Shown in pieces: positions 36,571 to 45,875 of a stretch of 64,000 nt of DNA. Source of the stretch: Brevibacterium mcbrellneri ATCC 49030 (GTDB taxonomy: Bacteria > Actinomycetota > Actinomycetes > Actinomycetales > Brevibacteriaceae). The stretch spans positions 43,952 through 107,951 of the forward strand of contig NZ_ADNU01000008.1 of NCBI RefSeq assembly GCF_000178455.1, in the 5' to 3' direction. The position numbers and the translations under genes were made by a program. Below the pieces are notes generated by a model. It was given only the letters and a program-made list of their open reading frames with translations, was not told where the DNA came from and made no database searches. Each line of letters begins with the position of its first letter. Positions within the stretch are counted from its first letter, which is position 1.

Positions 36571-37329
36571 TTATTTAGATTCGGGTGTCCGAAGCATGTA
36601 GCCGACCCCACGTTTGGTCTGGATCATGGGGGTCCATTCCATGTCGATAGGGTTGCCAGCTTCGTCGGTTTCTGGCGCGACGTCGATCTTGCGGCGCAGG
36701 TACGAAATGTAGGATTCGACGATTCCGGTGTCTCCGCCGAAGTCGTATTCCCACACGTGGTCCAGAATCTGTGACTTGGAAAGCACGCGGTTGGCGTTGA
36801 GCATGAGGTAGCGCAACAGCTTGAATTCGGTGGGGGAGAGGTCGATGTAGATGCCTGCGCGTCGAACTTCGTGTGTGTCGTCATCGAGTTCGAGGTCTCC
36901 AGCGTTGAGGACAGCGTCATCTTCTTCGTCGAGTGCGTGGGTGCGGCGAAGGACAGCGCGAATGCGTGCGACAACCTCTTCGAGGCTGAACGGTTTGGTG
37001 ACGTAGTCGTCGCCACCTACCGTGAGCCCGGTGATCTTGTCCGAGGTGTCATCGCGTGCGGTGAGGAAAACAACCGGCATGTGCTTGCCGGCTTGGCGCA
37101 AGCGCCGTGTGACGGTGAATCCGTCCATGTCGGGGAGCATGACGTCGAGAACCAGAAGATCTGGGTCGTTTTGTTCGGCCAGGCGCAGCGCGTCTGCACC
37201 GTTGGCGGCTGAAACAACATCGAAGCCTGCAAACCGCAGGCTGGTGGAAAGAAGTTCGCGAATGTTTGGTTCGTCGTCAACGACGAGCAGGGTAGCTTCG
37301 ACGTCGGAGTTGTCATGCTGAGTTGTCAT
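36571..37329 (-). CDS. OmpR/PhoB-family response regulator (MprA-like)
   Basis: A 252-residue response regulator. The receiver domain (about 12-125) has acidic residues 'VVDDEPNIREL', the phospho-acceptor Asp in 'LLVLDVMLPDMDG' (about 60) and the conserved Lys in 'YVTKPFSLEEV'. The C-terminal winged helix ('LSPTEFKLLRYLMLNANRVL', 'ESYISYLRRKID') binds DNA. It is the first gene of a set with the kinase and HtrA protease, which fits control of an envelope-stress response similar to MprAB, probably including autoregulation. Confidence 0.93.
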   Translation of the reverse strand: MTTQHDNSDVEATLLVVDDEPNIRELLSTSLRFAGFDVVSAANGADALRLAEQNDPDLLVLDVMLPDMDGFTVTRRLRQAGKHMPVVFLTARDDTSDKITGLTVGGDDYVTKPFSLEEVVARIRAVLRRTHALDEEDDAVLNAGDLELDDDTHEVRRAGIYIDLSPTEFKLLRYLMLNANRVLSKSQILDHVWEYDFGGDTGIVESYISYLRRKIDVAPETDEAGNPIDMEWTPMIQTKRGVGYMLRTPESK

Positions 37330-37500
37330 GCATCCAGTGTGCGCTTCAATTCTGGATGTTTCCTGGATTTAACCTGCATGTGAAAGTGGCATTCATCACA
37401 CTTAGCGATTGTGGCTGCGAGACGCTCTTGACCTTATAAATAGCGGTCTGCTCCAATATCGCTAGGCTTTTGCTTTCTTTTACACGTGAGGGGGTATGCG

Positions 37501-38583
37501 ATGACGACACGACCAACGCTGTGGGGTTTTATTCTCACTCTTATTTCTGTTGTGGCCTTTGCCTTGGCGGCACCAATTGCTAAGACCATGTATGCGTCTG
37601 ATTGGTCGGCTGGTGGTGTGACGTTTGCGCGTCTGACCGGGTGTTCGGTCCTCCTCATGGTCCCCGCTCTGTGGGCTATGCGCGGAAAGTGGCATAACCT
37701 CAAGGGCAATTACATGCGCGTCATCATGTACGGCGTGATCACCATGGCAGGTGTGCAACTGTTGTTCTTCCTGGCGGTTGAGCGTCTCAAGCCGTCCATT
37801 GCCCTGCTCTTAGAGATGACTGCTCCCATTCTGATCGTGCTCTTTTTGTGGATTCGAACTCGCGTGAACCCTGCCATTGCCACTCTGGTGGGAATGGTAG
37901 TGGCCATGGCAGGTGTGGTCATTGTGTTGGACCCCCGAGGTGCCACCTTGGACATGCTGGGTGTTCTGTATGCGCTGGCTGCAGCAGGGTGTTTGGCAAC
38001 GTTCTTTGTAATGTCCGCCCGTTCCGATATGGGTATCTCTCCTGTCCCGCTCTTGGCATTTGGAATGGGAGTAGGCGCAATCGTCGTTGGAATTGTGTGC
38101 GCGGTGGGTCTCGTGCCGTTCAAGGTTGCCTATGATCCGGTGACGGTCGCGCATTTCACGATTCCGTGGTGGGCGGGAGTTCTTGCAATTGTGGCCGTGA
38201 CCATTCTTGCGTATGTGACTGGTGTGATTGGGTTGCAACTGATCGGTGCCACGGTGGGTAGTTTCTTGAACCTGCTGGAAGTTCCAGCGTCAGTTGTGGC
38301 TTCGTGGTGGATGCTGGGCGACCTGCCCACATATGTGCAGCTGTGCGGTGGAATTGTTGTTTTGGCTGGAGTCGTGTTCGTTAAGTTGGGCGAAAACCAG
38401 CAAACGAAACGCGAACGTGTACGGATCGAAGACATCGACCCTGCGACCGGTCAAATCCCGGTGATCGTGGAAGAGCCAGACGAGGAGCAGTCGCGCCCTT
38501 CCGCCGCCACCTCCCCTTCGCAGGCCAACCCTGCTGACACCTCGGCCGAGGTGGCTTGTAAGAGTCCGTGCACCGAAAGTTAG
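37501..38583 (+). CDS. EamA/DMT-family transporter
   Basis: A drug/metabolite transporter of about 360 aa with ten membrane spans in two EamA halves (about 10-140 and 155-295). A hydrophilic C-terminal tail of about 60 residues is rich in Glu, Pro, Ser and Ala. 'GVTFARLTGCSVLLMVPALW' and 'LLEVPASVVASWWMLGDLPT' are typical. It probably exports a small metabolite; the substrate is unknown. GAGGGGG is six bases before the ATG at 37501. The disordered tail region carries a perfect 16-bp palindrome made of two copies of the window-wide ACCTCGG motif. Confidence 0.85.
   Translation: MTTRPTLWGFILTLISVVAFALAAPIAKTMYASDWSAGGVTFARLTGCSVLLMVPALWAMRGKWHNLKGNYMRVIMYGVITMAGVQLLFFLAVERLKPSIALLLEMTAPILIVLFLWIRTRVNPAIATLVGMVVAMAGVVIVLDPRGATLDMLGVLYALAAAGCLATFFVMSARSDMGISPVPLLAFGMGVGAIVVGIVCAVGLVPFKVAYDPVTVAHFTIPWWAGVLAIVAVTILAYVTGVIGLQLIGATVGSFLNLLEVPASVVASWWMLGDLPTYVQLCGGIVVLAGVVFVKLGENQQTKRERVRIEDIDPATGQIPVIVEEPDEEQSRPSAATSPSQANPADTSAEVACKSPCTES
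38538..38553. repeat. 16-bp perfect palindrome CACCTCGGCCGAGGTG
   Basis: Two head-to-head copies of the over-represented motif abut inside the tail-coding part of the EamA gene. The palindrome lies 30 bp from the stop codon and could also form a hairpin at the end of the transcript, though no T-tract follows. Confidence 0.6.
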
Positions 38584-38595
38584 TCCCGGGAAGAG

Positions 38596-40224
38596 TTAAT
38601 CCTGGGGGAAGTTTTCGATCGTGTAGGAATACCCCTGTTCGGTGAGGAAGCGCCGGCGGTGCTGGGCGAAGTCTTCGTCAACGGTATTCGCCGTGACGAT
38701 CGTGTAGAAGGTTGCGGGGAGCGCGTTTTCTTTTGGTCGCAGGATCCTGCCTAAGCGCTGGGCTTCTTCCTGCCGGGAGCCAAAAGAGCCGGACACCTGA
38801 ATGGCGACGGAGGCCTGCGGAAGGTCAACGGAAAAGTTAGCGACCTTTGACACGACAAGAACACGAACCTCCCCGTTGCGGAAGTCCTCGTACAGACGTT
38901 CACGTTCAGACTCGGGAGTTTTTCCAGTCAGAACGGGAGCGTTGAGGGCTTCGCCCAGCTCCTCGAGCTGGTCAAGGTACTGCCCAATCACCAGAAGCTG
39001 GGCGTCTGGGTGTTCCTTGACGATGTGCTTTGTAGCCCGCACTTTAGCTTCACAGCTGGCAGCTAAGCGGTAGCGGTTTTCGCCTTCTGCGCTCGCGTAT
39101 GTGGAACGCAAGTCCCGGTCGAGTTTGACGCGTACTTCGTGGCACGTCGCAGTGGCGATGTGGCCGGCCGCTTCGATTTCTTTCCATGGAACGTCGAACT
39201 GTTTGGGGCCAATGAGGGAGAACACTTCTTCTTCTCGCCCGTCTTCGCGCACCAGGGTGGCGGTGAGCCCTAACCGGCGTCTCGCTTGGAGGCCCGCCGT
39301 GAGTCGGAAAATGGGGGCGGGCAGCAGGTGGACCTCGTCGTAAATCACCAGTCCCCAGTTGCGCGCATCCAGGAGTTCTAAGTGTAAATAGGACCCTTTT
39401 CTGCGGGTGGTGAGCACTTGGTAGGTGGCGATTGTGACTGGGCGAATCTGTTTGAGGTTCCCGGAGTATTCCCCGATCTCTTCTGGCGTCAAACTGGTTC
39501 TGCGCAACAGCTCAGCTTTCCACTGTTTTGCAGAAACTGAGTTTGTCACCAGGATCAGAGTTGTCGTTTGCACGCGGGACATGGTTGCTGCACCCACCAC
39601 AGTTTTGCCCGCCCCGCACGGAAGCACGACAACCCCTGATTCGCCTTGCACAAACGCGTCGACTGCGCGCTCTTGGTAGTCGCGCAGGTGCCACGAATCA
39701 GTCAGTCCAATGGTGTGGGCTTCACCGCTGATATAACCGGCCCGGTCGGCTACGGGGTGTCCCAACTTGAGGAGACGGTGCTTGAGTTCACCTCGTTCTG
39801 ACGGGTACACCTCGGTAGACTCGTCGTCGATCTTTTGCCCCAGAATGCCTTGCATGTCCGGGTGTTCTCGCAGTTTCTCAAGCAGTGCGGTGTCCGTGGA
39901 CTGGAGGGTCAATCCGTGCGTGGGGTGGTCGATCAGGGTGAGGACTCCAAAGCGGTCCATCGTGTCAACAATGTCGACCAACAGTTCATGTGGCACGGGA
40001 AACTTGGCGAACTCGATAAGCGTGTTGACCACGGACTCCGCGTCATAACCACTCGCGCGAGCATTCCACAGTCCCAACGGGGTGATGGTGTAGGTGTGAA
40101 TGTACTCGGGCGTCTTCGACAGTTGGGCGAACGGCGCAATGGCAACGGCAGCGACTTGCGCATCTGGGTGCCCGGACTCTAAAAGAAGCGTGCGGTCCGA
40201 CTGAACAATAAGTGGTCCGGTCAT
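38596..40224 (-). CDS. XPB/ERCC3-type DNA helicase
   Basis: A 542-residue superfamily 2 helicase. An N-terminal damage-recognition-like domain (about 1-170) precedes Walker A 'VVLPCGAGKTVVGAA' (about 197), the DEVH box in 'VIYDEVHLLPAP' (about 295), and the RED motif in 'TLVREDGREEEVF' typical of XPB. The C-terminal motif VI is 'RQEEAQRLGRILRPKEN'. Homologues in mycobacteria (Rv0861c) unwind DNA 3'-5' and are linked to repair. Its start overlaps the end of the helicase-associated gene (ATGA), so they are co-translated. Confidence 0.92.
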   Translation of the reverse strand: MTGPLIVQSDRTLLLESGHPDAQVAAVAIAPFAQLSKTPEYIHTYTITPLGLWNARASGYDAESVVNTLIEFAKFPVPHELLVDIVDTMDRFGVLTLIDHPTHGLTLQSTDTALLEKLREHPDMQGILGQKIDDESTEVYPSERGELKHRLLKLGHPVADRAGYISGEAHTIGLTDSWHLRDYQERAVDAFVQGESGVVVLPCGAGKTVVGAATMSRVQTTTLILVTNSVSAKQWKAELLRRTSLTPEEIGEYSGNLKQIRPVTIATYQVLTTRRKGSYLHLELLDARNWGLVIYDEVHLLPAPIFRLTAGLQARRRLGLTATLVREDGREEEVFSLIGPKQFDVPWKEIEAAGHIATATCHEVRVKLDRDLRSTYASAEGENRYRLAASCEAKVRATKHIVKEHPDAQLLVIGQYLDQLEELGEALNAPVLTGKTPESERERLYEDFRNGEVRVLVVSKVANFSVDLPQASVAIQVSGSFGSRQEEAQRLGRILRPKENALPATFYTIVTANTVDEDFAQHRRRFLTEQGYSYTIENFPQD

Positions 40225-42221
40225 GACACCTCCTTGCTTGGTTGTGCTGCGATCACTCTTACCAGCGGAACGGTCACGTCTCCGGAACTGCGACGACCTC
40301 GGACCAGGCCACCGGCTACCGCGATGGGGGTGAGCGTGACTGCTTGGCGGCCACCGGTTGCGGTTGCAACGGTGAGCGTGAGAGGGGTACGTGAGTCGAT
40401 TGCTTCGCGGATTGTGTCCGCAATTGTGATGGGTGCGCCCTGGGCGTCGCCGGTGTGGGATGTGAGCATGTGATAGAACGCGCCGAGGTCGTTCATCCGG
40501 GTGGTTCGAGTGCGGACAGTGCGCGTGTTGGTGGGTACGCGGGCTCGTGCTGGGGCTGGAGGTGAGGATTTCATGACGTCGATTCCGTGGGTAGACAGGA
40601 GCACGCCCAAACGTTCAGGACCCACGCTGGAAATGGCCACGGTGGGTGCGACTCGGGTGAGTTTCGCGGCTGCGAACAGGGGGTCGGCGATGAGCGGGTC
40701 GAGTTCTTCGGGGTCGTTTACCACAATGACGCCGCGTGCTGCTGACACGGTGACTCGACCAAGTTTCGCTGCCGTGTCACGAATGAGGAAGTCCAGGGGG
40801 CCGGGCACCTCGGTTGAGGACACACGTTCGATCAGCTCAAGGATCGCTGCTGTTGAAAGGCCCGATTCTAGTGCGCGGGTGATTGACGCCGCGGTGAACC
40901 GGTACACGGTTCCTTGGCCCCTGGTTTCAACGGTCGCCACTTGATCCAGGGCCGCTGCGGTCTCCGGGTGCAGGGGGCCGGTGGCAATCGCGGTGAGATC
41001 GGATTGGGTGATGACCGTGCGTTCGAGTTCAGGCAGCAGCGGGGTGACTAGGTGGGCGAATTCGTCCGGAGCGGCTAAGCGGTCGCGGTCAAAGCACAGG
41101 GGGCTGAGTTCAGCGGTCATGCGCGACTGTATGTGTTCAACGAGTGCTGCGCCCAAGTGTGTGAGCCCGGACGAGTCGGTTGCGTGAAATGGGGTGAATG
41201 TGAGCCCTAAGTGTTCTGCTTCAGTGAGTATCTGTCGAACTGTGGGCTCATCGAACCCGAGTGTGAGCGGGTGGTGGAACTGCGCGTGAGCCACGAGGTC
41301 CGCGGTGGGGATGGTCTGCTGATCACGGGCGAGTTCGTTGAGCAGGGTCAGCACCCGGTAGCGCGCAAACGGCATGACTGGTCGAGGCGCAGGAGGTGGT
41401 CGATGTGTGCCTAGAACGTGTGTTTTTTGGTCGTTCCAGGTGGTTCCGGTAGCCACGTGAAGCGTGTTGGGAACAAGAGTGAGCCAGCTGCCCACCGCTG
41501 CTACGTACGCTGTCGCACGGTCGTCGTGAAATGCATCCCATGCGACGGTGGGCACCCACTGCGGGTCATCGGGGGAGTCGCTCACGCCGATGAGTCCCAG
41601 CGCGCGGGCAAGTTCCAGCAAGAACACCACTGTGGAAACGTCCGCCGAGGTGCGCGTCGCCAAGGTGGACACGTCCCTTTTGCCTATCCCACCTCGGACT
41701 AATTGGGAAGGTTTCAGAGCTGCGAGCGCTTCTACAACGGCACCCAGATCAGTGAGTACCTGGTTGACGGCTGCCGCGGCAGCGTTTGTGGACACGGAGT
41801 CTGGAACGGTATGTGTTTCAGGTGAGACTGGGGTGTCCAGAGTGGTCCAGTGAGGTGGTGTCGCTACCGCGGACGCAGTTGTGGGCAGGAGCGCAATGGC
41901 TTCTGGCTGGATGCGGTGGCCGTCGCCGGAGGGCCATACGAGGGCAGCGTCGATAAGTGCGTTAAGGTCGGGGCTTTCTGGCAGGCCGGTGATGAGCGGG
42001 CCGGTGCGTGCGCTGCGAGCCATCTTCCACGCCAGTTGAAGTTGTTGCGCGTTAAGTGACTCCAGGCCTACGGCTACCGCGGCGCGGGAAGACGCGAGTC
42101 CAGCTAAGCGTTGAAAAGAAGCGGTGTCGGAACGGACCAGGTCACGGCGACACTCCAGGATCGCTATGAGCGTTTCCTTGGGGGCGGAACTGATCCATGA
42201 CGCAAATGACACAGTAGACAT
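40221..42221 (-). CDS. Helicase-associated domain protein (Rv0862c-like)
   Basis: A 666-residue protein without helicase motifs, of the kind encoded directly upstream of actinobacterial XPB genes (Rv0862c in M. tuberculosis). The C-terminal part (about 460-590) resembles the helicase C-terminal/XPB-associated domain ('GPLDFLIRDTAAKLGRVTVS', 'ARGVIVVNDPEELDPLIADP'). The middle has helix-turn-helix-like segments. It may be a regulatory partner of the helicase. The start lies eight bases after TACACT on the minus strand, without a ribosome-binding site. Confidence 0.82.
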   Translation of the reverse strand: MSTVSFASWISSAPKETLIAILECRRDLVRSDTASFQRLAGLASSRAAVAVGLESLNAQQLQLAWKMARSARTGPLITGLPESPDLNALIDAALVWPSGDGHRIQPEAIALLPTTASAVATPPHWTTLDTPVSPETHTVPDSVSTNAAAAAVNQVLTDLGAVVEALAALKPSQLVRGGIGKRDVSTLATRTSADVSTVVFLLELARALGLIGVSDSPDDPQWVPTVAWDAFHDDRATAYVAAVGSWLTLVPNTLHVATGTTWNDQKTHVLGTHRPPPAPRPVMPFARYRVLTLLNELARDQQTIPTADLVAHAQFHHPLTLGFDEPTVRQILTEAEHLGLTFTPFHATDSSGLTHLGAALVEHIQSRMTAELSPLCFDRDRLAAPDEFAHLVTPLLPELERTVITQSDLTAIATGPLHPETAAALDQVATVETRGQGTVYRFTAASITRALESGLSTAAILELIERVSSTEVPGPLDFLIRDTAAKLGRVTVSAARGVIVVNDPEELDPLIADPLFAAAKLTRVAPTVAISSVGPERLGVLLSTHGIDVMKSSPPAPARARVPTNTRTVRTRTTRMNDLGAFYHMLTSHTGDAQGAPITIADTIREAIDSRTPLTLTVATATGGRQAVTLTPIAVAGGLVRGRRSSGDVTVPLVRVIAAQPSKEVS

Positions 42222-42235
42222 CTCGAACCAGTGTA
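42222..42235 (-). promoter_or_regulatory. Near-leaderless promoter of the helicase-associated gene
   Basis: On the minus strand TACACT (42235-42230) precedes the ATG at 42221 by eight bases; transcription would start one or two bases before the start codon. Confidence 0.4.
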
Positions 42236-42448
42236 GTACCCGGAGTTGTGCCTGAAGGCGTGCCCGAGGTGTGGCTGGAGTCAGGGCTGAAGATGGTTTC
42301 CGAGGTGGGGAGGTATCCAGAGTGAGAGAAGCCCTGTATAATATTCGAACAATACACGTATTTGTGGGCTTGCCTGTGGGCGCTCGCCACTGCGTTTAAC
42401 ACCGGCCCCCAATGTGGGCCATTGTTTTTGTTGAAAGGAGGAAGCCGT

Positions 42449-42703
42449 ATGACCGGGGAAAGACCAGACCGCGTACCGCAGCGCGCGTCGACCATGTCGG
42501 GAACGGACTTCCTTCTGGCTGTGTTAGCGCTTTTATTTTCAGTTGTGGGGGCGCTTTCGGTGGCCGCTGTCGTGTTCATGGGAGTACGTGACCACACGCC
42601 GCCCACATTTCTGATGGCCTGTGCGTATATTGCCTCACCAGTTGCAATTCTTTTGCTGGGTGTGCTGTGGGTTCGCATGGTCATCAAACGTCGTAAAGCA
42701 TAA
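42449..42703 (+). CDS. Small two-span membrane protein upstream of csp
   Basis: An 84-residue protein with two membrane spans (about 20-43 and 55-77) and a basic tail, 'VIKRRKA'. The ATG at 42449 has AAAGGAGGA at good spacing; a longer frame from 42362 lacks a site. Similar small membrane proteins sit next to the extended csp gene in many Micrococcales, sometimes annotated incorrectly as an ABC transporter ATPase. The function is unknown. It is followed after 55 bp by csp. Confidence 0.72.
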   Translation: MTGERPDRVPQRASTMSGTDFLLAVLALLFSVVGALSVAAVVFMGVRDHTPPTFLMACAYIASPVAILLLGVLWVRMVIKRRKA

Positions 42704-42758
42704 GTTTTTTCTTCCTTATCGCTCTAGTTTTTTATCTCATCTCCGAAAGGAAACAATC

Positions 42759-43121
42759 ATGCCTGTTGGTCGTGTTAAGTGGTTTGATCAAGAAAAAGGG
42801 TTCGGCTTTGTCACAAGCGATGAAGGCGACATGTTTTTGCACCAGACTGCTCTTCCCGACGGTGTCAAGGTAGCGCCGGGAACACGGCTGGAGTTCGACG
42901 TAGTTGACGGGCGCCGCGGAAAGCAGGTTCTCAAGGCTCGTCTCATCGATGCGGTCAAGCGCAACCGTGACCCCAAAAAGACTGCGGATATGATCGATGA
43001 TGTCATTACACTGCTTGAAGATACTTCGGCGGGACTTCGTCAGGGCCGGTTCCCTGACCCTGTGTTCTCGAACAAGGTCGCTGAAGTGCTCAGGCACATC
43101 GCAGACGACCTGGAGGGCTAA
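42759..43121 (+). CDS. Cold shock protein with C-terminal extension
   Basis: A 120-residue protein: an N-terminal cold shock domain (1-65) with RNP1 'KGFGFVTS' and a divergent RNP2 'DMFLHQTAL', followed by a helical extension of about 55 residues ('RNRDPKKTADMIDDVITLLE'). Extended CSPs of this type are typical of Micrococcales and related actinobacteria. The extension may mediate dimerisation or partner binding. GAAAGGA precedes the ATG. The stop overlaps the next start by one base (TAATG), so DUF3027 is coupled to it. Confidence 0.9.
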   Translation: MPVGRVKWFDQEKGFGFVTSDEGDMFLHQTALPDGVKVAPGTRLEFDVVDGRRGKQVLKARLIDAVKRNRDPKKTADMIDDVITLLEDTSAGLRQGRFPDPVFSNKVAEVLRHIADDLEG

Positions 43122-43981
43122 TGAGCGGGCTCTTTACCGCATGGCTCGAATCGGTGGACCCCGGTTCTACCTTGGAGCTGGACCCAGTTCTTGAAAACGC
43201 TGTCGACATTGCACGGCGGGCACTTCTTGATGTTGTTCCCGCCGAGGTCGTGGGGAGACACCTCGGTGTTTCGTGCGAAGCGCGGTGCAGTGCCACCCAC
43301 ACCTTTGCGTGTCTGGACCCGGCGTACCCCGGTTGGGCGTGGACGGCCGTGATTGCACGTGCCCCGGAAGATGACGCTCCTGTCACCGTGTGTGAAACTG
43401 CTTTGCTACCTGGCGAGGAAGCTCTGACAGCGCCCAAGTGGGTTCCCTGGCAAGACCGTATTCAGCCAGGTGACCTGGGTACCCGCGATGTCTTGCCAAA
43501 GAAAGACTTTGACGACAACTTAGAAGGTGGCTTCGAGCAGGTCGAGGTTGTCGCTGGTGACAACGTGGACCAGATCCCTAACTACGAACTGGGCCTTGGG
43601 CGGGTGCGCGTTTTGTCGTCTACTGGCTTGTCGCGTGCGGCGACGCGGTGGGAGCGTTCGGAATCTGGGTCCGACGGAGACTATTCACGCCACGCATCTG
43701 CGCACTGCTCCACATGTGGTTACCTGCTACCGATTGCAGGTTCACTGCGCATGCAGTTTGGAGTATGTGCGAACGAATGGTCACCTTTTGATGGTCGTGT
43801 GGTGTCACTCGATTCGGGATGTGGCGCACACTCGGAAACTGATGTGCGTAAACGTCGCGAAGAAACTCCGCAGGCCGTCATTGATGACAAAGTCGAACAT
43901 TTCGACATGGTGGATACAACAGAATCAGAAAACACCGGTGGTTCAGATGACACCACCGAACACAACCAGTCAGAACACTGA
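43121..43981 (+). CDS. DUF3027 domain-containing protein
   Basis: A 286-residue actinobacterial protein matching DUF3027. Early motifs are 'VPAEVVGRHLGVSCEARCSA' and 'FACLDPAYPGWAWTAVIARA' (about 64-85), followed by 'ALLPGEEALTAPKWVPWQDR' (about 105). A later Cys pair ('HCSTCGYLLPIAGSLRMQFG', about 195-215) and 'VCANEWSPFDGRVVSLDSGCG' look like a zinc-binding module. The acidic tail is disordered. The function is not known; conserved linkage to csp suggests a role in RNA or stress physiology. Confidence 0.88.
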   Translation: MSGLFTAWLESVDPGSTLELDPVLENAVDIARRALLDVVPAEVVGRHLGVSCEARCSATHTFACLDPAYPGWAWTAVIARAPEDDAPVTVCETALLPGEEALTAPKWVPWQDRIQPGDLGTRDVLPKKDFDDNLEGGFEQVEVVAGDNVDQIPNYELGLGRVRVLSSTGLSRAATRWERSESGSDGDYSRHASAHCSTCGYLLPIAGSLRMQFGVCANEWSPFDGRVVSLDSGCGAHSETDVRKRREETPQAVIDDKVEHFDMVDTTESENTGGSDDTTEHNQSEH

Positions 43982-44048
43982 CGTAGAGTACATTCGTCAA
44001 CGGTTGTGTACGACCGCTTAAAGGTGAGCGGGTAGGAGGACACGCACA

Positions 44049-44066
44049 ATGGGGGCGGGCACATGA
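44049..44066 (+). CDS. Five-codon upstream ORF coupled to the MFS gene
   Basis: TAGGAGG at 44032-44038 is ideally placed for the ATG at 44049, which opens only Met-Gly-Ala-Gly-Thr before a TGA. That TGA overlaps the ATG of the MFS gene (ATGA). The MFS frame has no other start codon nearer the ribosome-binding site. Coupled initiation through this mini-ORF is likely. Confidence 0.45.
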   Translation: MGAGT

Positions 44067-45337
44067 GCTCGACATTCCGCTCATTGAGCGAACCCAATTA
44101 CCGGAACTGGTTCGCTGCAGCACTCACGTCCAACACCGGCATGTGGATGCAGCGAACGGCCCAAGACTGGCTGGTGCTCACGGAACTAACTGACCACAAC
44201 GCGGCCGCTCTGGGAATCGGTATGGCGTTGCAGTTGGGACCGCAACTTCTCTTATTTCCGTTTGCTGGAGCGATTGCTGACCGCTTTAGTAAGCGCGGGG
44301 TCCTCATGATCACTCAAGCGCTTCAAGGTGCCAGTGGTTTTGTGCTATTGACCCTGTATTTGACGGGCGCGCTGAATATCTGGTGGGTGTACGGCATGTC
44401 CTTGTTTTTGGGACTCGTGATGTGCCTTGACGCACCCACGCGCCAATCCTTTGTTTCAGAGTTGGTAGGTGACCGGCTCTTACCCAACGCAGTCTCGCTC
44501 AACTCGGCGTCCTTTAACGGGGCACGTCTCTTAGGGCCCGGAATTGCGGGTCTCCTGACCGCCTCGGTAGGGGCTGCGGTGGTCTTCGCGATCAGCGGAC
44601 TGGGATACATTGCCACCCTGGCAGTGCTGATTGGTTTGGATAAATCTCGCCTGCACCCTTCGCCCAGGTCCAAGGCTCACGGTTTGAAATCGGTCCTGGG
44701 TGGTTTCACGTACATCAAAACACGCCCAGACATTGTGGTGGTCCTGTCGATTCTGTTTGTTATCTCCACCCTGGGTTTCAACTTCAACATCTTTACGGCC
44801 ACTATGGCGCGCGTCGAGTTCGGAAAAGATGCGGCAGGCTTTGGGCTACTGTCCTCAATTATCGCGATTGGGTCAGTCGCTGGTGCTTTGCGTTCGGCCA
44901 GCCGTGAAAAGCCGAGACTCCGTTACGTTTTCTGGGCCGCTGGAGGGTTTGGTTTTGTGGGGATTCTGGCTGCAGTTGCGCCCACGTATGAACTGTTCGC
45001 AATCACGCTTGTAGGCGTGGGCTTTGCCACCATCACCATGCTCACGGCAGCAAACGGTTTTGTTCAGACCACCATTCCCGCGCATGTGCGTGGCCGTGTC
45101 ATGTCCATGTACACAGCAGTCCTCATGGGTGGGGGAGCAGTGGGTGCTCCTATCTCAGGTTTTATCGCTAACACCTATGGTCCACGTATTGCGTTGCTGG
45201 TAGCTGGGACGTCCGGGATCATCGGGATAACCATTGGTACTTTGTGGATGATGACCGCAAAGAATCTTCGAGTCCACCGGGCCCGTTCACGCAGATTGGT
45301 GTTCTTCACGTACGACGGGAAAACTCCGCGCAAATAG
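44063..45337 (+). CDS. MFS transporter (EntS/MefA-like)
   Basis: A 424-residue major facilitator protein with 12 membrane spans. 'RNWFAAALTSNTGMWMQRTA' at the start of TM1 and 'GALNIWWVYGMSLFLGLVMC' are typical of the DHA3-like group with enterobactin exporter EntS and macrolide pumps. The signature between TM2 and TM3 is 'GAIADRFSKRGVLMIT'. It probably exports a drug or secondary metabolite; the substrate is unknown. The start ATG overlaps a five-codon upstream ORF that carries the ribosome-binding site. Confidence 0.86.
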   Translation: MSSTFRSLSEPNYRNWFAAALTSNTGMWMQRTAQDWLVLTELTDHNAAALGIGMALQLGPQLLLFPFAGAIADRFSKRGVLMITQALQGASGFVLLTLYLTGALNIWWVYGMSLFLGLVMCLDAPTRQSFVSELVGDRLLPNAVSLNSASFNGARLLGPGIAGLLTASVGAAVVFAISGLGYIATLAVLIGLDKSRLHPSPRSKAHGLKSVLGGFTYIKTRPDIVVVLSILFVISTLGFNFNIFTATMARVEFGKDAAGFGLLSSIIAIGSVAGALRSASREKPRLRYVFWAAGGFGFVGILAAVAPTYELFAITLVGVGFATITMLTAANGFVQTTIPAHVRGRVMSMYTAVLMGGGAVGAPISGFIANTYGPRIALLVAGTSGIIGITIGTLWMMTAKNLRVHRARSRRLVFFTYDGKTPRK

Positions 45338-45380
45338 GCCCGCACACACCCCGTAGACTGTGTGCGACGAAAGGACCCAA

Positions 45381-45875
45381 ATGACCACGATCATTGTTGT
45401 GACCGTACTGTGCGCATTGGCCATATGTGTGGGGTTGTTAGGGATTGTGATCCCGGTGCTGCCCGGGTCGATCCTCATATGGATTAGCAGTTTGGTGTGG
45501 GCAATTTTTGCTAACACCACACCAACCTGGATCGTCTTTGCAATTATCACGGTGTGTGTTGCAGCAGGAATGGCTTCTTCGTGGGTGCTCACCGGTCGCA
45601 AACTATCAACCATGAAAATCCCTAAGTCCACCCTGTTGGTTTCGGGTGCGCTTGCTTTGGTGGGCTTCTTCTTAATCCCAGTCGTGGGACTTCTTTTGGG
45701 CTTTGTTGTGGGTCTGTTCGTGATGGAATACCAACGGTTAAAAGACGCATCAACAGCCTGGGCGTCGTCCTGGGCGATCATCAAAACAGCTGCACTGGGC
45801 ATTGTGGTTGAGCTCAGCTTCGCCTCAATTGCCGCGTTGGCGTTCGCCGTTGGGTGTTTCGTTTACTTCACATAA
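45381..45875 (+). CDS. DUF456 family membrane protein
   Basis: A 164-residue protein with five to six membrane spans and glycine-zipper-like segments, matching DUF456 ('LLGIVIPVLPGSILIWISSL' near 18 and 'IPVVGLLLGFVVGLFVMEY' near 99). The function is unknown. TAGACT at 45354-45359 is a likely -10, and GAAAGGA precedes the ATG at 45381. A longer frame from 45360 would start at or before the predicted transcript start. Confidence 0.83.
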   Translation: MTTIIVVTVLCALAICVGLLGIVIPVLPGSILIWISSLVWAIFANTTPTWIVFAIITVCVAAGMASSWVLTGRKLSTMKIPKSTLLVSGALALVGFFLIPVVGLLLGFVVGLFVMEYQRLKDASTAWASSWAIIKTAALGIVVELSFASIAALAFAVGCFVYFT

